Source: Polaromonas sp.
Lineage (GTDB): Bacteria > Pseudomonadota > Gammaproteobacteria > Burkholderiales > Burkholderiaceae_C
Length of the DNA stretch: 64,000 bases
Reading direction: 5' to 3'
NCBI RefSeq assembly: GCF_012927455.1
Contig: NZ_JABBPE010000011.1
Span: 1-64,000 of the forward strand
Every line of letters starts with the position of its first letter. Position 1 is the first letter of the stretch. The position numbers and the translations under genes were made by a program. The notes beneath the pieces were generated by a model that had not been told where the DNA came from, did no database searches, and worked only from the letters and a program-made list of their open reading frames with translations. Below are positions 25,947-34,938 of this stretch, piece by piece.

Positions 25947-27207
25947 TCCAGCGTCTCCAGTCTTTGTGCAAAGGCTCCATGCGCGGGGTCTTGTCCACAA
26001 TGCTGGGCGCGCGCAAGACCGGGAACTGGCGCGCGACAAAACGCAGCGTCTGTATCGAGGGGCTAGACAACAGAAGTTTGAGCAGCGGATATTGCCAATT
26101 GAGCCGGTCCACCACATCGTTCGCTTCATAGGCCATGTCGCCAAGACCGTCGGCGTTCTGGTCCCAGCCGTTGTAATTACTCCAGTAATTGCCTTGACTG
26201 CGGCCCCACTGCACATCGCGCGAAGCCACGTACTTGACTTGCTCCTGGTTGCCGATGAAGTCGTTGCCGTCAACCTTGTTGTTGCCCGAACCGGCCGTCA
26301 GGTGGATGCCCACGCGGTTGCCTATGACCAGATTGGCTTTGACGGTGTTGTACTCGGCGTCATAGATAAAAAACCCGCGGCCGTTGCCCGCGACCACATT
26401 ATTTTCAATCACCGAGTCCTGAATCGTGCGCAGCATGATGCCGTGATCGGTATTGCCCCAGGCAACGTTGTTGCGAACTGTCAGGTCGCGCACTTCCATC
26501 AGTGCCAGGCCACCGCGATTGAGGTAGGACTCGTTGTTTTCCCAGGTGCTGTGATGGGTATTCATGTAGTGCGTGCCATAACGCAAATGATGAATCTTGT
26601 TGCCGCGAAAAAGCGCATTGCTTGATACGTCGACATATATGCCATCGCGCGTGAAGCTGATGTTGTTGTCAAGAATCTGCACCCCGTTCATGTTGAAGAC
26701 CTGAATGCCATTGCCGCGCGCCGCCGACAGCAGATCTCGCTTGCCGGTAATGACATTGCCAATCACGCGCGCATCTTTGGATTTCTCAAGCCACACGCCA
26801 AAGAGGTTGTAGACCAGCGCGCAATCGCGTACCAACGCGCGATCCGAACCCGCCTCTAAAAAAACGCCGGCGTCTTTGGCGCTCAGATCAACCCCGCTGT
26901 CGCGAAGGATGAAACCCTGGATCTGCACATCGGGCGCGCGCACCCGTATCACATGGCCGGTGCCTTGGGCGCTGATGGTGGGCCGGTCAATGCCTTGCAG
27001 CGTAAGCGGCTTGTCGATCAACAGCTGTTCGGCATAAAAGCCGCGTGCCACCTGCACCGTGTCGCCCGGTTGGGCGGCGTGGATCATCGCGGCAATCGAC
27101 TCGCCGGGCTTGACCAGAAGCACGGCGCTCCAGGCCGCCTTGGCCGACAGACCGAGACATCCGGCCAGCAGCGCCGTTGTGGCTAACCTGCTGAATAGCA
27201 ACGACAT
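25936..27207 (-). CDS. nosD: NosD, periplasmic beta-helix protein for NosZ copper maturation
   Basis: Started at ATG 27207 (423 residues), which opens a signal peptide, MSLLFSRLATTALLAG; an open frame extends 32 residues further with no leader. The body is a right-handed parallel beta-helix with CASH-type repeats (IHHLRYGTHYMNTHHSTWENNESYLNRGG; NVAWGNTDHGIMLRTIQDSVIENNVVAGN shown here as positions about 210-280). NosD receives copper from NosL and passes it to NosZ. It starts ten bases after the nosR stop. Confidence 0.92.
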   Translation of the reverse strand: MSLLFSRLATTALLAGCLGLSAKAAWSAVLLVKPGESIAAMIHAAQPGDTVQVARGFYAEQLLIDKPLTLQGIDRPTISAQGTGHVIRVRAPDVQIQGFILRDSGVDLSAKDAGVFLEAGSDRALVRDCALVYNLFGVWLEKSKDARVIGNVITGKRDLLSAARGNGIQVFNMNGVQILDNNISFTRDGIYVDVSSNALFRGNKIHHLRYGTHYMNTHHSTWENNESYLNRGGLALMEVRDLTVRNNVAWGNTDHGIMLRTIQDSVIENNVVAGNGRGFFIYDAEYNTVKANLVIGNRVGIHLTAGSGNNKVDGNDFIGNQEQVKYVASRDVQWGRSQGNYWSNYNGWDQNADGLGDMAYEANDVVDRLNWQYPLLKLLLSSPSIQTLRFVARQFPVLRAPSIVDKTPRMEPLHKDWRRWNGK

Positions 27208-27217
27208 GTTCACGACG

Positions 27218-29431
27218 CTATGCTTTCCTGCTGGCCAGTTCGGCTGTTTTGTCGGACAGATTGCGACGCACGCTGTCAAGGGAAATAAAGTAACCCCCGG
27301 CATTAATGGGCGTCAGCGGCAGTCCTTGGTTTTCGCGTGATTTGCGCTCCTTGACCAGCGGTGGACAGGCATGGTCGTCGTAATACAAAACCATGCAATC
27401 GAGGCACGTCATGCATTCCATCGGGTCTATCTTGCCGGCCGCATCAATCGCATGGGAGCCGCATCCGGCTGCGCAGGCATGGCAGGTTTGGCATTCCGCC
27501 TTGCGCTTGAGCCGGAACAATGGAAACTTTCCGGGAATGGCCAGACCGGCCCCCAAAGGGCAGATGTATTTGCAGTACGGGCGTTCGCTGAAAAACGACC
27601 AGCCGAGAATGCCGCCGATAAAAACCCAAAACGGCCAGGTCCGGTTCCACACGCCGACAATGAACGTCGTCTTGAACGGCTCGATTTCAGCCAGCTTTTC
27701 GGCCGTCTCCATTGAATAAAACGACACGCCGAGCAGGATGAAGAAGACGCCGTATTTAATCCATTTCAGTTTGTCATGCAGCGCTTTAGGCAGCAGGCGC
27801 TGAAATCGCTTCAGGCCCAGCCACTGACCGGCGCTGTGCATGAGTTGCTGCAGTGATCCGAACGGGCACAACCAACCGCAAAACACGCCACGCCCCCAAA
27901 CCAGCACCGTGACAACGATGAATACCCAGAAAATAAAAATGAACGGGTCCGACAGGAACAACTCCCACTTCCACTGGTTTAGCATCGAATGAAACCAGGT
28001 CATCACCTGCGTGATGCTGGGCTGCGCCTTAAGGTAGAAGCCCAGGAAACCGACGCTGGCAATCCATAGTAGATGGTGCGGCACCGCTGTCCAGGGTTTG
28101 TGTTTGCGGGTGGACCGGCGCACCAGTTTGTCGCGCAGCGCATACAGCAAGGCAGTCGCGCCGAGGATCAGAACGAACAGGGTGATTTCAATTTTTTGAT
28201 TTTTCCAGATTGATTTCCATGCCGCCTGAGGCCGGTCCACCTGTGGGCGCCCCCCTTCTAGGTAACGCGCAGGCAACCAGAATTCCTGGTCGAAATGCAC
28301 GAAGGTCTTGCCGCCGGCGCTATTGGCCTTGTTGGCAAGCACTGTCAACTGCCACGGCCAGGCCGGATTAAAGTTGGGCGAGCGAATGATAAAAATCGCC
28401 GACTCTTTGAAACTCGGCACATCGGCCGGCTGCAAATGGTAAAGATTCAAGTAGTCGGTATCGCGAAAAGTGAAGGTCACAGGATCCTGGCGCACCTGTA
28501 CGCGGTCAAAAATGCCACCACGCACATAACCCGAGCCTTTGAAGGTTTCCTGCCCATTACCAATGATAAAGATGGCGTGCTCATCAGGTTTCAAATCGTC
28601 CATCAGCCGCTTGTAGCCATGTTCGCCCAGCAAGCTGCGGCCGATTGACGGCGCATTGAGATAGCCGAAGTACAAGTCCATATAAGGACTGGACTGGTCC
28701 GCCAGGCCCATGTCAGACGCTCGCACCACCAGATGCTGCAAGCTGCCTTCTTTCAGCAAGGCTGCCCAGTCGAGCTCCTCCTTGACTGCGGTAAAGCGTG
28801 CTGGTGGCCGGGGTGTGCTTTTGATAAGACCAACCTGTCTACCGATTTCATAGGCGCTGCGTGAAATCACCTGGTTTTCGGCTATCGCAGTGACGGTCGC
28901 GCCGCTGATGGCATCCAGGCCGATGGCCTTTTCATCCTCCCGATCGCGGCCAATCACCAGCCTGGAAGCGGCAGTTTTTCCAATGTACTGGTCAATAAAT
29001 TTAAGTAGCGCCGATTCGGGAATTCCGGCCAGCAAGATGGGCTCGGAATGCTTGAGAATGCGCACCCCGGTAATGACGCCGCTGGTGTCCATGCCGATCA
29101 ACGTGATGATCGGCTTGCCGGAATAAGCAGGAATATCCACCACGTCGGTCGAGAGAAAAACATAACCGACCAAACGAGTTTTCCCGCCTTCGATCGCATA
29201 TGCATCCACGTAACTGGGTGCGCCCTTGCGCTTGGAAAACTGCTGCGCAGCAGGCATGACGTCGCGGCAGGGCGCTGCCGCGCACAGGTCGGGCCCGTGC
29301 AGGGTTTGCTCGGACAACTCGGCGTCGTAAATGGCCGCGTCAGCGTGCGCTGCAAACAGCTGGCTGAACAGGATGGCCAATACGATCAACATGGGGCGCA
29401 ACAAGCGCCCGTAGTGCACTAAATGTTCCAT
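27218..29431 (-). CDS. nosR: NosR, membrane flavo-iron-sulfur protein for N2O reduction
   Basis: I start at ATG 29431 (737 residues); a TTG at 29449 is also in frame. A signal segment is followed by a periplasmic FMN-binding domain with the flavin-Thr region (GLDAISGATVTAIAE), several membrane helices, two Cys motifs CGWLCPFG and CKYICPLG, and a C-terminal [4Fe-4S] ferredoxin domain (CQTCHACAAGCGSHAID; CMTCLDCMVLYYDDHACPP). NosR is needed for electron supply to NosZ. Here it lies downstream of nosZ rather than upstream as in the common nosRZDFYL order. No apbE/nosX flavinyl transferase is nearby. Confidence 0.94.
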   Translation of the reverse strand: MEHLVHYGRLLRPMLIVLAILFSQLFAAHADAAIYDAELSEQTLHGPDLCAAAPCRDVMPAAQQFSKRKGAPSYVDAYAIEGGKTRLVGYVFLSTDVVDIPAYSGKPIITLIGMDTSGVITGVRILKHSEPILLAGIPESALLKFIDQYIGKTAASRLVIGRDREDEKAIGLDAISGATVTAIAENQVISRSAYEIGRQVGLIKSTPRPPARFTAVKEELDWAALLKEGSLQHLVVRASDMGLADQSSPYMDLYFGYLNAPSIGRSLLGEHGYKRLMDDLKPDEHAIFIIGNGQETFKGSGYVRGGIFDRVQVRQDPVTFTFRDTDYLNLYHLQPADVPSFKESAIFIIRSPNFNPAWPWQLTVLANKANSAGGKTFVHFDQEFWLPARYLEGGRPQVDRPQAAWKSIWKNQKIEITLFVLILGATALLYALRDKLVRRSTRKHKPWTAVPHHLLWIASVGFLGFYLKAQPSITQVMTWFHSMLNQWKWELFLSDPFIFIFWVFIVVTVLVWGRGVFCGWLCPFGSLQQLMHSAGQWLGLKRFQRLLPKALHDKLKWIKYGVFFILLGVSFYSMETAEKLAEIEPFKTTFIVGVWNRTWPFWVFIGGILGWSFFSERPYCKYICPLGAGLAIPGKFPLFRLKRKAECQTCHACAAGCGSHAIDAAGKIDPMECMTCLDCMVLYYDDHACPPLVKERKSRENQGLPLTPINAGGYFISLDSVRRNLSDKTAELASRKA

Positions 29432-29530
29432 ACGAAAACTACGGTCCAATTGCGTCAGTATCCGGCCCGACGATGTATTGAAGCCAAGCCAGTTGCGCGG
29501 TGCGCGCCCTGCTTGGCCTCCGGCGCGAAA

Positions 29531-31459
29531 TTACGCCTCAATCAGCAAGCGGCTGCGCATTTCGAGGTGCAGCGCATGGCAAAAGTGAGTGCAGTAAATC
29601 CAGTAAGCACCGACCCGGTCCGCCTTGAATGTCACCGACTTGGTTTCTTGCGGATTGACGATAAAGCAGATGTTGTAAGTCGGAACCGCACACCCATGGG
29701 TCAGGTCCTCGACCTTGTCATGGTTGGTCAGGGTGATCGTGACTTCGTCACCCTTTTTGACCTTGATGATCGGCATGCTGAAGGCGGGTGCCTGCGACAT
29801 CAGGCGCACATGAACCTTGTTACCCTTGCGTTCAATACCGGCGTTCTCGGCCTTGACCGCATTCGGGAAGTCGTCCATGTTGTAGATCTGGCGTGTCTTG
29901 ACGACATCACGGCGCACGATGATGCCGTCATGTGGCTCGGGATAAGCTGTGTGCTCGGCAATCGTCGCCATTTTTTCGCCACTGATGTTGATCAGCTGTT
30001 CGGTCTCCGGATGCAAAGGGCCGACCGGCAAGAAGCGGTCTTTGGAAAACTTGTTGCCCGAATTGAAGTACTTGCCGTCCGATTCCTTGGTTTCACCCAT
30101 CGACGAATAACCGTGACCGGGCTGAAAATTCACGTCGATCCGGTCGAGCACTACTTTGGCCGCCTTGTCGCCTTTGAACTGGGCGATGGCCTGAGCGATG
30201 TTCCATTTGACGACCTGGCTGTCAAGGAACAGGGAGGTGTAGGCGTTGCCCTTGCCATCAAAAGCGGTATGCAGCGGTCCCAAGCCAATTTCTGGCTGAG
30301 CCACCACCACCTCTTTCAAGTCTTTCAACTCGCCAGCAAACCATTTCAACACCAGCGCCAGCTCAATCACGGAAGCGGTCGGCGACAGCTTGTCAGCGGT
30401 TACAAAATATTTTCCGTCCGGTGAGGCATTCACGCCATGCGGATTTTTTCCCAGTTGGACATAACAGGTGACGGCTGCTTTCGGGTCTGCATTGGCGGCT
30501 TTGCGGCCATCGACCACCGGCACCTTGGAGCTGCCTATGGTGGTGAATTTTCCATCCTTGACCATTTTCTCGATGCGCTCGATGTGAAAGAACGTGCAGG
30601 CATCGCGTTCGGCCGTCATCATGCCCGCCAGATCCATGGCATTTTCGGTGTTGTAGTTGGTTGAGCCCGCCAGCTTGCCGTCATACGAAGTGGCAACCAG
30701 TTCCATGTTGCCATCGATCCGGCACTGCCAGCGCACTTCCATTGTCTCTGCGTCAACGCAGCTGAACAGGCAGCCCCACTTGCTCGGGTCCTCTAGATCA
30801 CGCCCGTCGTTGGGCAGCGGCGTATGAAATTCCTGACCGCAAAACACGCGTGTGGTGTAGTTAATTTTTTCATCCACCGGATCTCGCTTGTCGGTAAAAA
30901 TGCCGTGAAAACCCATCACGTTCGGCAACTCGGTAATCTTGTCGCATTCCATGGTGTCCATGCGAATGCGCGCCAAACGGGAATGGATCTTGTCGTTGGT
31001 GAACAACCAGCGGCCGTCGTAGGTGCCATCCTTGTAGCTGCCATGCACATGGTGGGTGTCGCCGGTGGTGTACTTCAGGCTGCCATCGGGCTTGGTGCCC
31101 ATGATCGCCTTCGACTCATTCGTAATGCCCCAACCGACCATTGGATCAATGTTGAAGATGGGAATGCGGCGCAGCGTCCGGCCGGAAGGCACGCCCAGAA
31201 TTCGGGCTTCGCCTGAGTGGCCGCCACTGGAAAAATGGTAGTAGTCATCAAGTTGCCCTGGCGCCACTTCACGCCCGAGCGCGGGCGCGCTCGCTGCCGC
31301 AGCGGCCGGCTTGGCAGCAATTTCGTCCTTGCAACCAGCCAGACCCAGTGACACGCCGGCGCCGGTTAATCCTAGCAAGGCACTTTTGCCGAGGAAGTTT
31401 CGGCGCCCGTTGGCTTTCAAGAGGTCTTCATCGAGCCGGTTTTTTTTCACTTCTGTCAT
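29531..31459 (-). CDS. nosZ: Nitrous oxide reductase NosZ
   Basis: A 642-residue periplasmic multicopper enzyme that reduces N2O to N2. The Tat signal is GRRNFLGKSALLGL at 18-31, as in clade I NosZ, and the leader also ends in a lipobox-like LAGC with Cys43. The CuZ region shows the His cluster DTHHVHG. The C-terminal CuA site is C623-x3-C627-x3-H631-x2-M634. It is the first gene of the minus-strand nos operon, with a 290-base leader to an NsrR-type site. Confidence 0.96.
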   Translation of the reverse strand: MTEVKKNRLDEDLLKANGRRNFLGKSALLGLTGAGVSLGLAGCKDEIAAKPAAAAASAPALGREVAPGQLDDYYHFSSGGHSGEARILGVPSGRTLRRIPIFNIDPMVGWGITNESKAIMGTKPDGSLKYTTGDTHHVHGSYKDGTYDGRWLFTNDKIHSRLARIRMDTMECDKITELPNVMGFHGIFTDKRDPVDEKINYTTRVFCGQEFHTPLPNDGRDLEDPSKWGCLFSCVDAETMEVRWQCRIDGNMELVATSYDGKLAGSTNYNTENAMDLAGMMTAERDACTFFHIERIEKMVKDGKFTTIGSSKVPVVDGRKAANADPKAAVTCYVQLGKNPHGVNASPDGKYFVTADKLSPTASVIELALVLKWFAGELKDLKEVVVAQPEIGLGPLHTAFDGKGNAYTSLFLDSQVVKWNIAQAIAQFKGDKAAKVVLDRIDVNFQPGHGYSSMGETKESDGKYFNSGNKFSKDRFLPVGPLHPETEQLINISGEKMATIAEHTAYPEPHDGIIVRRDVVKTRQIYNMDDFPNAVKAENAGIERKGNKVHVRLMSQAPAFSMPIIKVKKGDEVTITLTNHDKVEDLTHGCAVPTYNICFIVNPQETKSVTFKADRVGAYWIYCTHFCHALHLEMRSRLLIEA

Positions 31460-31750
31460 CGGTTTTTCCTAACTTTAGTAACTGAAAATTTGCTCTGTCT
31501 GCAGCCATGCAGGGGCCGCGAATTGATGGTCTGGCCTTGTCGTGTTGTACCGCGCCGCGAAGGTAGATATGTTGTCATCTCATGCCGTCATGAAAACGAT
31601 CAGCATTGGTGCGTATCGCGAAGATCCAAAGTTTCCTATTGTCCGGCGGGTGCTTACCTTGCGTTCGTTCGATAGCGAACTTAGTATTGCTTTCTTACAA
31701 GTTCTGTCGGTTCGTGCGCGCGCTAAAAACATTTTTTTTAAAACAAATTA

Positions 31751-31773
31751 TTTATGCATTTGAAATGCATCTT
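31751..31773. promoter_or_regulatory. NsrR-type operator upstream of nosZ
   Basis: The right half AAATGCATCTT is identical to the NsrR half-site and the left half, TTTATGCATTT, matches in its eight inner bases, around a single central base. The inner 17 bases form a perfect palindrome (ATGCATT / AATGCAT). NsrR is a nitric-oxide sensing [Fe-S] repressor of denitrification and NO-defence genes. It lies about 290 bases upstream of nosZ. Confidence 0.65.
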
Positions 31774-31953
31774 ATCACAGATGACATGTTCAACTGTTGG
31801 ATTGCAAGCTGGCGACCATACGGTCCATCTACTTTTTCCGTTTCAGAAACTTTGTCTTGGCCCCTGTCTGGCGACGCCAAAATCGCCAAGTGGTTGCTGC
31901 GTCTATGTACACGCTCAACTTTTTCATAGATGCAGTTGCATAACTATTTATGC

Positions 31954-31999
31954 CTGTAGCCCAGAAAAAACAAGCGCAAGCTGCTATCGAAGTAATAGC
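31954..31999 (+). repeat. 45-bp dispersed repeat, copy 4
   Basis: CTGTAGCCCAGAAAAAACAA, then GCGCAAGCTGCTAT and AATAGC. Intergenic, more diverged in the middle than other copies. Confidence 0.8.
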
Positions 32000-32249
32000 A
32001 AGTTCGCCAGCTTTTAAAGTTTGGATTCCTGGCGGTCTGAACTGTATTGGCGCCGCGCGAGTGACTGATTTCCGCGAAATGTGCGCGCTCTCAGTCGCTC
32101 TGTTCGGCGATATTAAGGCCGGTGATGCTGGGTGTATAGTCGCGGCCAAACTAAAGCCAAGCGTGCTCGTTCCTAACCAGAGCAGGGTCACGGCACAAAA
32201 CCTTGGGGGCCAAAAGCTCGCCAATTTTTTAACTATGAGTAAGGCAAGC

Positions 32250-33863
32250 ATGAACTCGAAATGCTCTTTGAAGGCGCTTAGCAGCGCCCTGTTGCTGGCA
32301 TGCGCAGCGCTGGCCCATGCCGCAACGGTGCCTGCTGGCGTCAAGTTGCACGACAGCCAGGAATTGGTTCGCAACAATGGCTCGGAACCCGAAACGCTGG
32401 ACCCCGCTTTGGCTTCCGGGGTACCGGCTAACAATGTCATCCGCGATCTTTTTGAAGGCCTGACGGCGACTGATGGCCACGGCAAGGTGGTCCCCGGTGT
32501 TGCCGAGAGCTGGAAGCAGAGCGACAAAAACACCTGGCTTTTCAAGCTGCGCAAGAACGCCAAATGGTCTAACGGCGACGCGGTGACCGCCGCAGATTTT
32601 GTTTACGGCATTCGGCGGTTTGTTGATCCGGCCACGGCGTCAACGTATGCGGCCACTTACGGCATCTTCCTGCTCAACGCCAAGGAAATCACTGCGGGAA
32701 AAAAGCCCGGCAGCGAACTTGGCGTGAAGGCGATTGATCCGTACACGCTGGAAATCAAGACACCTTTTCCCGTCGGCTTTCTGCCCGATGTTCTCTCCAA
32801 CCTGCAGGTCGGTCCGGTACACAAGGCGAGCGTTGAAAAATTCGGCAAGGACTGGACCAAGCCGGCCAATATCGTCGGCAATGGTGCTTTCATGCTGAAA
32901 GACTGGCAGGTCAACAGCAAAATCACGCTGGCCAAGAGCCCCACGTACTGGGACGCAAAAAATGTGCAGTTGAGCAAGATGACCTACCTGTCGGTAGAAG
33001 ACGGCAACGCCGATGTCAAGCTGTACGAATCGGGCGAGAACGACTGGGTCTACCAGCTGCCGCCGGGCAGCTATGAAAAATACAAGGCGCAGTACCCAAA
33101 AGACATTCGCAACACCGACATGTTGGGCCTGCGCTACTACTCGCTCAACAATGCAGACCCGGCGTTCAAAGACGTTCGCGTGCGCAAGGCGCTGTCGATG
33201 GTGATTGACCGCGACATCCTGGCCAAGCGTGTGACGGCCGATGGGCAAACACCGGCTTACGGCGTGATTGTCAAGGGCACTTCAGGCGCCGATGTCACCG
33301 CGTATGACTGGGCGACCTGGCCCATGGACAAACGCCTGGCCGAAGCGAAAAAGCTGATGGCGGCTGCCGGCGTTGCGCCCGGCACGAAATTCAAATTTGC
33401 CTACAACACCAGCGACTACCACAAGAAGATGGCCATTTTTGCGGCCTCCGAATGGAAAACCAAGCTGGGCATTGATGTGCAACTGGAGGCACTGGAGTTC
33501 AAGGTGCTGATCAAGAAGCGCACCGACAAAGACTACCAGATCGCCCGCAACGGCTGGGTGGCCGACTACAACGATGCCACCACCTTTTTGACGCTGGTGC
33601 AGTGCGATTCGGACCAGAACAACCAGGGCAACTGCGACCGCAAGGCCGCCGCGCTGATCGATGAGGGCAACCAGTCCATGGACCCGGCCAAGCGTAAAAC
33701 GCTGCTGACCCAGGCTGCCAAAATGATCATGGACGACTACCCCATGATTCCCTTGCTGCAGTACACCGTGCCGCGGCTGGTCAAGCCTTATGTCGGCGGT
33801 TACTCCAACACCAACGCGCTGGACCGCTACCGCGCCAAGGACATGTACATCATCAAGCACTGA
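32250..33863 (+). CDS. oppA: Oligopeptide ABC transporter substrate-binding protein
   Basis: I start at ATG 32250 (537 residues) since AAGG precedes it and a clean signal peptide follows (MNSKCSLKALSSALLLACAALAHAA); longer frames run back through the 45-bp repeat. The mature part is OppA/SBP-5 type: LVRNNGSEPETLDPALASG, then NAKWSNGDAVTAADFVYGIRR and VRKALSMVIDRD. It captures peptides in the periplasm for the four transporter genes that follow. A terminator-like hairpin after it likely lowers expression of the downstream genes relative to oppA, a common arrangement. Confidence 0.93.
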   Translation: MNSKCSLKALSSALLLACAALAHAATVPAGVKLHDSQELVRNNGSEPETLDPALASGVPANNVIRDLFEGLTATDGHGKVVPGVAESWKQSDKNTWLFKLRKNAKWSNGDAVTAADFVYGIRRFVDPATASTYAATYGIFLLNAKEITAGKKPGSELGVKAIDPYTLEIKTPFPVGFLPDVLSNLQVGPVHKASVEKFGKDWTKPANIVGNGAFMLKDWQVNSKITLAKSPTYWDAKNVQLSKMTYLSVEDGNADVKLYESGENDWVYQLPPGSYEKYKAQYPKDIRNTDMLGLRYYSLNNADPAFKDVRVRKALSMVIDRDILAKRVTADGQTPAYGVIVKGTSGADVTAYDWATWPMDKRLAEAKKLMAAAGVAPGTKFKFAYNTSDYHKKMAIFAASEWKTKLGIDVQLEALEFKVLIKKRTDKDYQIARNGWVADYNDATTFLTLVQCDSDQNNQGNCDRKAAALIDEGNQSMDPAKRKTLLTQAAKMIMDDYPMIPLLQYTVPRLVKPYVGGYSNTNALDRYRAKDMYIIKH

Positions 33864-33900
33864 TGGTGGGCGCCTGATTGGGTGTCATGAGAAAGTGAAA

Positions 33901-33929
33901 CAGGCGCTGCGTGGCGCCTGCATTTTTTT
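33901..33929 (+). terminator. Attenuating terminator between oppA and oppB
   Basis: Stem CAGGCGC / GCGCCTG with a six-base loop, then CATTTTTTT. Located within an operon, so partial termination is likely. Confidence 0.75.
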
Positions 33930-34005
33930 AATTCACCCCGACGAGGTGGGCGCCGTATCAATGATTCAACGTGTACGGCATTAGGTTCCTTCGGAGAAAA
34001 GTTTC

Positions 34006-34926
34006 ATGTGGTCCTACACCTTCAGGCGCATTCTCGCGACGATTCCGACGCTGCTCGCCGTTGTGACCGTTTGCTACCTGCTGCTGCATGCCACGCCGGG
34101 TGGGCCGTTTGACGCCGAGCGTAAGGTTTCTGCGGCAGTCCTGGCCAATCTGCAGGCCAAGTACCACCTTGATCAGCCGCTGTGGCAGCAATACCTGCAT
34201 TACCTCAACAATTTGCTGCATGGCGACTTGGGCGCCTCGTTTCGCTACGCCGACTGGTCGGTCAATGAACTGGTCGCCAACGCGCTGCCGGTCTCAGCGG
34301 CGATAGGCGGCGGGGCGATTGTGATTGCGCTGTTTGTCGGGATTTTTCTCGGCACGATTGCCGCCTTGCGCCAGAACAGCGCGGTCGACTACTTGGTGAT
34401 GCTGCTCGGCAACGCCGGCCATGCGTTCCCGTCGTTTGTTGTTGGACCGGTGCTAATTCTGGTGTTCGCAATCTGGCTCAGGCTGCTACCTGCCGGAGGC
34501 TGGGATAATTTTTCGCCGCGCTTCATGGTCTTGCCCATGCTGCTGCTGGTGTTCATCAACGTCGCGACCATCGCCCGCGTCATGCGCGGCAGCCTGATTG
34601 AAGTGCTGCACAGCAACTTCATCCGTACTGCGCGCGCCAAGGGCCTGCCCATGCGCACCATCATCCTGCGCCACGCCCTCAAGCCCGCCTTGCTGCCGGT
34701 GGTGTCCGTCATTGGCCCGCTGGCCATTTCCTCCATCACTTCGGCCATCGTCACCGAGTCGGTGTTCTCGCTGCCGGGCTTGGGAAAACTGATTGTGAAC
34801 GGAGCTGCCAACCGCGACTACACGCTGGTGCTCGGGCTGGTGGTGCTGGTGACGGTGATTGCGGTGCTGTTCAATCTGCTGGTCGATCTGGCTTACGCCG
34901 TGCTCGATCCGAAGATTCGCTATTGA
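34006..34926 (+). CDS. oppB: Oligopeptide ABC transporter permease OppB
   Basis: A 306-residue inner-membrane permease of the binding-protein-dependent type. It opens MWSYTFRRILATIPTLLAVV, and the EAA loop that contacts the ATPases is at FIRTARAKGLPMRTIILRHALKPALLPV. The ending AYAVLDPKIRY is typical. It pairs with OppC encoded 12 bases later. Confidence 0.94.
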   Translation: MWSYTFRRILATIPTLLAVVTVCYLLLHATPGGPFDAERKVSAAVLANLQAKYHLDQPLWQQYLHYLNNLLHGDLGASFRYADWSVNELVANALPVSAAIGGGAIVIALFVGIFLGTIAALRQNSAVDYLVMLLGNAGHAFPSFVVGPVLILVFAIWLRLLPAGGWDNFSPRFMVLPMLLLVFINVATIARVMRGSLIEVLHSNFIRTARAKGLPMRTIILRHALKPALLPVVSVIGPLAISSITSAIVTESVFSLPGLGKLIVNGAANRDYTLVLGLVVLVTVIAVLFNLLVDLAYAVLDPKIRY

Positions 34927-34938
34927 GCGGGGGCTGAC

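Larger units (their letters stand above)
31460..32249. other. 790-bp divergent intergenic region nosZ / oppA
   Basis: No convincing gene is seen in this stretch. It holds the NsrR-type site (31751-31773) and a 45-bp repeat (31954-31999), and is AT-richer than the flanking genes around 31660-31780. Short open frames here have no leader, ribosome site or family resemblance. The length leaves room for a long nosZ leader or an unseen small RNA. Confidence 0.7.

Noticed and set aside
31606..31929. Short plus-strand open frames in the nosZ-oppA gap
   Set aside because: No leader, ribosome site or family resemblance; they run through the NsrR-type palindrome.
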